From positions 248,001-312,000 of the forward strand of contig NZ_JAQGJM010000001.1 in assembly GCF_028290625.1 (NCBI RefSeq): 64,000 nt of DNA, read 5' to 3'. Below are positions 60,129 to 64,000 of this stretch, piece by piece (position 1 is the stretch's first letter; the number at the start of each line of letters is the position of its first letter). The notes beneath the pieces are model-generated. The model saw only the letters and a list, made by a program, of their open reading frames with translations. It was not told where the DNA came from and did not search any database. This DNA comes from Devosia sp. Its GTDB lineage: Bacteria > Pseudomonadota > Alphaproteobacteria > Rhizobiales > Devosiaceae. The position numbers were made by a program, and so were the translations under genes.

Positions 60129-61367
60129 TCAGGTGTTGGCAAGGTCCCAGAGCAGGTCGGCAAGCAGGCGCGTCGCGCCGGCCAGGTGTGCGGGCTCTGC
60201 CCATTCCTCGGGTGAATGACTGATCCCGTTGCGGCAGGGCACGAAGATCATGCCGCTCGGGCAGAAATAATGCATCTGCCGCGCGTCGTGGCCAGCAGCG
60301 GAATACACATCCATCCCGTCGATGCCGAGTGCCGCAGCATGGCGGCTAATCGACTGGCGAATGGCGAGGGGAAATTCGAGCGAGGCCGCATGAACGATCT
60401 GACGCACCACGGCGTCGCACGGCCCCTGTTCAGCCTCGACGATGCGGCGCATCGTCTCGTCGAACCCGTCGACGGCGGCATTGTCGGGGTGGCGGATGTC
60501 GATTGAAAACAGGACTTCCTGCGGCACCACCGAGGGCGCGTTGGGCGTGACGTTGAACATGCCGACGGTGAATTTGAAATCGTCGACGCTGTTGGCCGCG
60601 ATCTCCATGGCGCCGATCATGCGCACCGCAGCGAGCAGCGCATCACGCCGTTCTTCGCGCGTTGCGGTTCCTGCATGGGCCGCCTCGCCGGTAACCGTGA
60701 CGCGATAGCGCCGCGTGCCCTGGATGCCGGTGACGACGCCGAGCGGCTTGCCGGCGCGCTCCAGCACGCTGGCCTGTTCGATATGGGGCTCGATATAGGC
60801 GGAAACCGGCCAGCCAAAGGGCCGCACCGCCACGTTATCGTCGCCGGCGAGAATAGCTGCAATTGCGTCGCCGGCGGTGACGCCTTGGGCGTCCTTAAGG
60901 GCCTCGGCATCGGCCAGGGCCATCTGCCCGGTGAAAAGATGCGAGCCGGTCATGCCAGGCGCGAAGCGGCTGCCCTCTTCGTTGGTCCAGGCGACGACTT
61001 CGATGGTGCGGTGTGGACGCTGGCCCGAGGCGATAATGGCTTCGAGCGCCTCCAATGCGGCAAGGACGCCGAAGGCGCCGTCGAACTTGCCGCCGGTCGG
61101 CTGGGAATCGGTGTGGGAACCGGAAACCACCGGCGGCAAGGATGGGTCGGTGCCTTCAAGGCGCAGAAACAGGTTGGCGGCGGCGTCGGTGAACGGGGTG
61201 AGGCCGATGGCGCGGCCCCAGGCTATCACCTGGGCGCGCGCTTCGCCTTCCGCAGCAGAAAGGGCAGGGCGATCGACGCCGCCATCGGCCCGTGCGCCGA
61301 AGCGGGCGAGGTCCATGAGGCGCGACCACAGGCGTTCACCGTCAACGTGATCGGAGGGCCGGCTCAT
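60129..61367 (-). CDS. Zn-dependent amidohydrolase (allantoate amidohydrolase / N-carbamoylase family)
   Basis: 412 residues from the ATG at 61367, which overlaps the alpha/beta-hydrolase stop (ATGA). M20-type metal site: GSHTDSQPTGGKFDGAFGVLAAL, then WTNEEGSRFAPGMTGSHLFTG, HIEQASVLERAG (third ligand region) and the C-terminal SAAGHDARQMHYFCPSGMIFVPC. The dimer/lid domain is at about 200-310 (VTVTGEAAHAGTATREERRDALLAA). Relatives hydrolyse allantoate, N-carbamoyl-amino acids or N-carbamoyl-beta-alanine. The context of nucleoside catabolism favours a ureido substrate. Confidence 0.92.
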   Translation of the reverse strand: MSRPSDHVDGERLWSRLMDLARFGARADGGVDRPALSAAEGEARAQVIAWGRAIGLTPFTDAAANLFLRLEGTDPSLPPVVSGSHTDSQPTGGKFDGAFGVLAALEALEAIIASGQRPHRTIEVVAWTNEEGSRFAPGMTGSHLFTGQMALADAEALKDAQGVTAGDAIAAILAGDDNVAVRPFGWPVSAYIEPHIEQASVLERAGKPLGVVTGIQGTRRYRVTVTGEAAHAGTATREERRDALLAAVRMIGAMEIAANSVDDFKFTVGMFNVTPNAPSVVPQEVLFSIDIRHPDNAAVDGFDETMRRIVEAEQGPCDAVVRQIVHAASLEFPLAIRQSISRHAAALGIDGMDVYSAAGHDARQMHYFCPSGMIFVPCRNGISHSPEEWAEPAHLAGATRLLADLLWDLANT

Positions 61368-62245
61368 TCGGTTTTCATGATCTGGCCGGGATTGGCGCGA
61401 GGATCGCGCTTCTCCCATCGGCCGGCCTGCACCTGCGCCAGGAACTCGCCGACGGTACGGTTGAACAGCTCTGGCTCCTCGAGGTTGAGCGTGTGCCCGG
61501 ACTTGGGGAAGATTGAGAGGCCGCTGCGGCTGATGGTTTTCTTGAGGAAGATGCCGGTCTGCAGGCAATGGTCGTCCTCGTCGCCCACCATGACCAGCAC
61601 GGGCACGTCGAGCGCCCTGAACTCGGCTTCGAGGTCGTAGAGCGACGGCCGCTGCATCTGGACACCGCGCATGGTGTTGGCCGCGCCCGCCGAGGAATGC
61701 TTGCCCAGCCGGTCGGCGAAAAGCTTCCAGCCCTGTGGGTCCTTGTTCTGGAACTGCACCCGCGACGGCCCGGAGCCGTAGATCGGCGCGAAGGTGGCTG
61801 CCCCCAATTGCTCAAACTTTTGCGCCACGCCTTCGGAGACGCCGCGGAAATAGTCTTCCCACTGCTTCTCGGCGCCATAACCGGTGCCGGCGGCGACCGC
61901 CGACAGTACGCGTTCGGGGCGGCGTAGCGCTGCATGCAGCACCGCGAAGCCGCCCATGGAAAGCCCGACAAGATGGGCTTTCTCGATGCCGGCAGCATCC
62001 ATCACCGCAAAAATATCGTCGGCGGCGCGGGCCTGCGAATAGGCATCGATCGAAGCGGGAATGTCGGAGGGCGCAAAGCCGCGCGCCGCATAGGTGATGC
62101 AGCGGTGGCGACGGGCGAAATAGCCCATCTGCGGCTCCCAGCTCCAGTAATTGCCGCCGAACTCGTGGACGAAGACGATCGCCTCGCCCTGTCCGGCTTC
62201 CTCGTAATAGAGCGTGATGCCGTCGTCGGTTTTTGCCCCGGCCAT
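61364..62245 (-). CDS. Alpha/beta-hydrolase
   Basis: 293 residues. The nucleophile elbow is VGLSMGGFAVLHA, with oxyanion region FVHEFGGNYWSWEPQ (HxFGG type). The Asp is in VLVMVGDEDDHCLQ and the His in FPKSGHTLNLEEPELF. The pattern matches the RutD/3-oxoadipate enol-lactonase/pimeloyl-ester branch, though no single member can be named. It is translationally coupled to the amidohydrolase gene, which supports consecutive hydrolysis steps on a related substrate. Confidence 0.88.
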   Translation of the reverse strand: MAGAKTDDGITLYYEEAGQGEAIVFVHEFGGNYWSWEPQMGYFARRHRCITYAARGFAPSDIPASIDAYSQARAADDIFAVMDAAGIEKAHLVGLSMGGFAVLHAALRRPERVLSAVAAGTGYGAEKQWEDYFRGVSEGVAQKFEQLGAATFAPIYGSGPSRVQFQNKDPQGWKLFADRLGKHSSAGAANTMRGVQMQRPSLYDLEAEFRALDVPVLVMVGDEDDHCLQTGIFLKKTISRSGLSIFPKSGHTLNLEEPELFNRTVGEFLAQVQAGRWEKRDPRANPGQIMKTE

Positions 62246-62255
62246 ACCCGCCCCC

Positions 62256-63038
62256 CTAGATGATGGAGCGGCGCGAGGTGATCCCGCCGTCGACGGTGAA
62301 GATGGCGCCGGTCGTGTAACCCGAGCGCTCGGAGGCGAGGAAGACGATGAGATCGGTGATTTCGCCCATATGCGCCGGGCGGCCGAGCGGATAGCGCTCC
62401 TGCAGCTCCCCGAAGCGGCTCTCGTCGCCGTAAAGGGTCAGGGCGCGTTTTTTCAGCATGTTGTAGATGCGGTCGGTATCGACCGGGCCGGGATTGACGC
62501 CGACGACACGGATATTGTCGTCGAGGCTATGGCCGCCCATGGCGCGGGTGAAGGCCATGAGGCTCGCATTGCCGGTGGTGCCGGCGACGTAATGCGGGTC
62601 GAACACCTCGCCGCCATTGCCGATATTGTTGATGATGACGCCGCCGCCGCGCTGTTTCATCTGCGCGTAGACGGCGCGGGTCATGTTGATATAGCCGAAG
62701 ACCTTGAGTTCCCAGCCCTCGCGCCAGCGTGGTTCGGTGACGTCCCACAGTGTTCCACTGGGAATAGCGCCGGCATTGTTGATGAGAATGTCGATATCGC
62801 CCGCTGCTGCCACGACGGCATCGACCGCCTCGGCCTCGGTGAGGTCCATGGCCTGCACCGTGACCGTCACGGTATTTTCGGCGAGGATTTCGGCCTTGAT
62901 GGCTTCCAGCTTGGCACCCGAACGGGCGACGAGGTGCAGGTCGCACCCTTCCTCGGCGAACGAACGCGCCAGCCCTTCGCCGATGCCCTGCGAGGCGCCG
63001 GTGATGAGGACTTTTTTTCCTTGAAGATTGAGATCCAT
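62256..63038 (-). CDS. Short-chain dehydrogenase/reductase with degenerate catalytic site
   Basis: 260 residues. The cofactor motif is LITGASQGIGEGLARSFAEEG, with VAR at the end of beta2 suggesting NADP and ILINNAGAIPSG typical for the fold. The usual Ser-Tyr-xxx-Lys site reads IGNGGEVFDPHYVAGTTGNASLMAFTRAMGG: Tyr is present, but the Lys position holds Thr and the Ser position Asn/Gly. The NPGPVDTDRIYNM turn is normal. It may use another mechanism or bind without redox activity. It is 10 bases upstream of the alpha/beta-hydrolase gene. Confidence 0.88.
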   Translation of the reverse strand: MDLNLQGKKVLITGASQGIGEGLARSFAEEGCDLHLVARSGAKLEAIKAEILAENTVTVTVQAMDLTEAEAVDAVVAAAGDIDILINNAGAIPSGTLWDVTEPRWREGWELKVFGYINMTRAVYAQMKQRGGGVIINNIGNGGEVFDPHYVAGTTGNASLMAFTRAMGGHSLDDNIRVVGVNPGPVDTDRIYNMLKKRALTLYGDESRFGELQERYPLGRPAHMGEITDLIVFLASERSGYTTGAIFTVDGGITSRRSII

Positions 63039-63078
63039 GAGGCCTGCTCGAATTTGTTATTGCGGAAAGGGATTGGGG

Positions 63079-64000
63079 TCAGAACAGCTTGGTGTCGCCG
63101 GTGCCGGCGCGCGCCTCGTCCACCATGGCGGGCAGCAGTGCGACGAATTCCTCGACCCATTGCGTCGGCACGCTGACGCTGACCTTGACGAAGCGGTCGC
63201 CGAAATTGGGCGTGTGGTAGGAGCCCTGGCGGATCATGATCGAATGCTTCTGGTAGGCGGCGACCAGCGCTTCCGGCTTGATGCCAAGCGCGTCGCATTC
63301 GAGAACCAGGAAATTGCCGTTCGAGGGATAAACCGGCACCAGCATGCCCGGAATGGCATCGCACGCCGCCTTGACCATGGCCTGGTTGGCACGTGTCTGC
63401 GCCAGCACACCCGGGAACCATTCGTCCTTGATCGCCAATCCCGCCATGGCGGCGCGCTGGGCCAGCAGGCTGGAGCCAAGGTTGTTGGGCGGAGAAGCCG
63501 CCAGCTTTTCGATGATATCGGGATGGGCGACGACCGCGCCGACGCGCAGGCCGGCCAGGCCTAGCCATTTCGAGAAGCTGTATATGGTCAGCGTGCGCTC
63601 GGGATAAAGCGTCGCCGCCAGCGTGTGGCTATAGGCGAAGTGCCGATAGGTACAGTCGTGGATGAGGTACGCGCCGGCCTTTTCGACGACCTCGACGATA
63701 GCGGCAATCTCCTCGGGCGTGCAGGCGGTGCCCAGCGGATTGTTGGGATCGACGAGATAGACCACTTTGGTCTTGGGAGTGATCGCCGCCGCCAGCCGCT
63801 CGGCCGAGAGGCGATAGCCGTGCTCGGCGCCATAGATCGGGATCTGCTTGACGATGGCGCCCTTGGAGCGCGCGAAGGCCATCGGCCAGTTCCAGGTCGG
63901 GTCCGTGGTGATGAACTGGTCGCCCGGTGAAAGCAGCGTGTGGCAGACGTGATAGAGCGCCGCCACCGCGCCGTCAGTCACCATCGCGGACGCCTCGGGC
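63079..64000 (-). CDS. PLP-dependent class I/II aminotransferase, C-terminal part
   Basis: The reading frame is open to the window edge, so the true start lies outside. About 307 residues are visible. The PLP lysine is in TIYSFSKWLGLAGLRVGAVV, the cofactor Asp-x-Asn pattern in VVYLVDPNNPLGTACTPEEI, followed by YLIHDCTYRHFAY. The C-terminal Arg in FVKVSVSVP would bind a substrate carboxylate. It resembles aspartate/histidinol-phosphate-type aminotransferases. It is the first visible gene of the minus-strand salvage cluster. Confidence 0.88.
   Translation of the reverse strand, partial: PEASAMVTDGAVAALYHVCHTLLSPGDQFITTDPTWNWPMAFARSKGAIVKQIPIYGAEHGYRLSAERLAAAITPKTKVVYLVDPNNPLGTACTPEEIAAIVEVVEKAGAYLIHDCTYRHFAYSHTLAATLYPERTLTIYSFSKWLGLAGLRVGAVVAHPDIIEKLAASPPNNLGSSLLAQRAAMAGLAIKDEWFPGVLAQTRANQAMVKAACDAIPGMLVPVYPSNGNFLVLECDALGIKPEALVAAYQKHSIMIRQGSYHTPNFGDRFVKVSVSVPTQWVEEFVALLPAMVDEARAGTGDTKLF

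Noticed and set aside
1..64000. CRISPR arrays, prophage genes, transposases, toxin-antitoxin pairs, secretion or defence systems
   Set aside because: Looked for on both strands; no regularly spaced repeats and no such proteins were recognised.

Overview
The window is 64 kb of high-GC chromosomal DNA from an alphaproteobacterium. The best guess is a Devosia-like member of the Hyphomicrobiales. This rests on the rpmH-rnpA-yidC-engB-argB core block, TTT and ribose-type ABC transporters, many LacI/LysR/TetR-controlled catabolic genes, and GC-rich palindromic repeats between genes. The species cannot be named from the sequence alone. No phage, integrase, transposase, CRISPR array or rRNA operon was seen.

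Region 1 (1-11.4 kb): start of an ABC exporter, a LacI regulator with an aldo/keto reductase, a VOC protein, a pyrimidine 5'-nucleotidase, an exported unknown protein, threonine dehydratase, and a TetR/DHA2-efflux pair with a clear operator palindrome. Region 2 (11.4-20.6 kb): the conserved minus-strand block rpmH, rnpA, yidC, engB, argB. It is opened up by plus-strand genes: an ECF sigma factor with an RskA-like anti-sigma factor and a fasciclin protein, msrB, a glutamine amidotransferase and two small conserved proteins.

Region 3 (20.8-30.8 kb): a lipoamide-dehydrogenase-like flavoprotein without its redox cysteines, a histidine kinase, tRNA-Arg(ACG), and a DctB/DctD two-component system divergent from a tctCBA tripartite tricarboxylate transporter. 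The intergenic region holds a textbook sigma-54 promoter and two upstream dyads. Region 4 (30.8-33.9 kb): a pantothenate/CoA operon, panB, a 60-codon CoaX-like remnant, coaBC and panC.

Region 5 (34-43.6 kb): lipid kinase, two MFS transporters, a MOSC protein, an imine-reductase-like protein coupled to a GH3 hydrolase, and an NmrA-like reductase divergent from a LysR regulator. Region 6 (43.6-54.3 kb): nine co-oriented genes, with a divergent XRE-type regulator. They encode a histidinol-dehydrogenase homologue, a TPP enzyme, a cupin-like protein, a sugar-type ABC importer, a VOC protein, a Gfo/Idh/MocA oxidoreductase and an unrecognised protein. This looks like a complete uptake and degradation pathway for a substrate I cannot name, and it is the best candidate here for an undescribed system.

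Region 7 (54.4-64 kb): two GMC flavoprotein oxidoreductases around a LysR regulator, then a minus-strand salvage cluster: aminotransferase (cut by the window end), an SDR lacking the YxxxK lysine, an alpha/beta hydrolase, an allantoate/carbamoyl amidohydrolase, a nucleoside phosphorylase and deoC. All assignments come from reading motifs and gene order. No database search was run.
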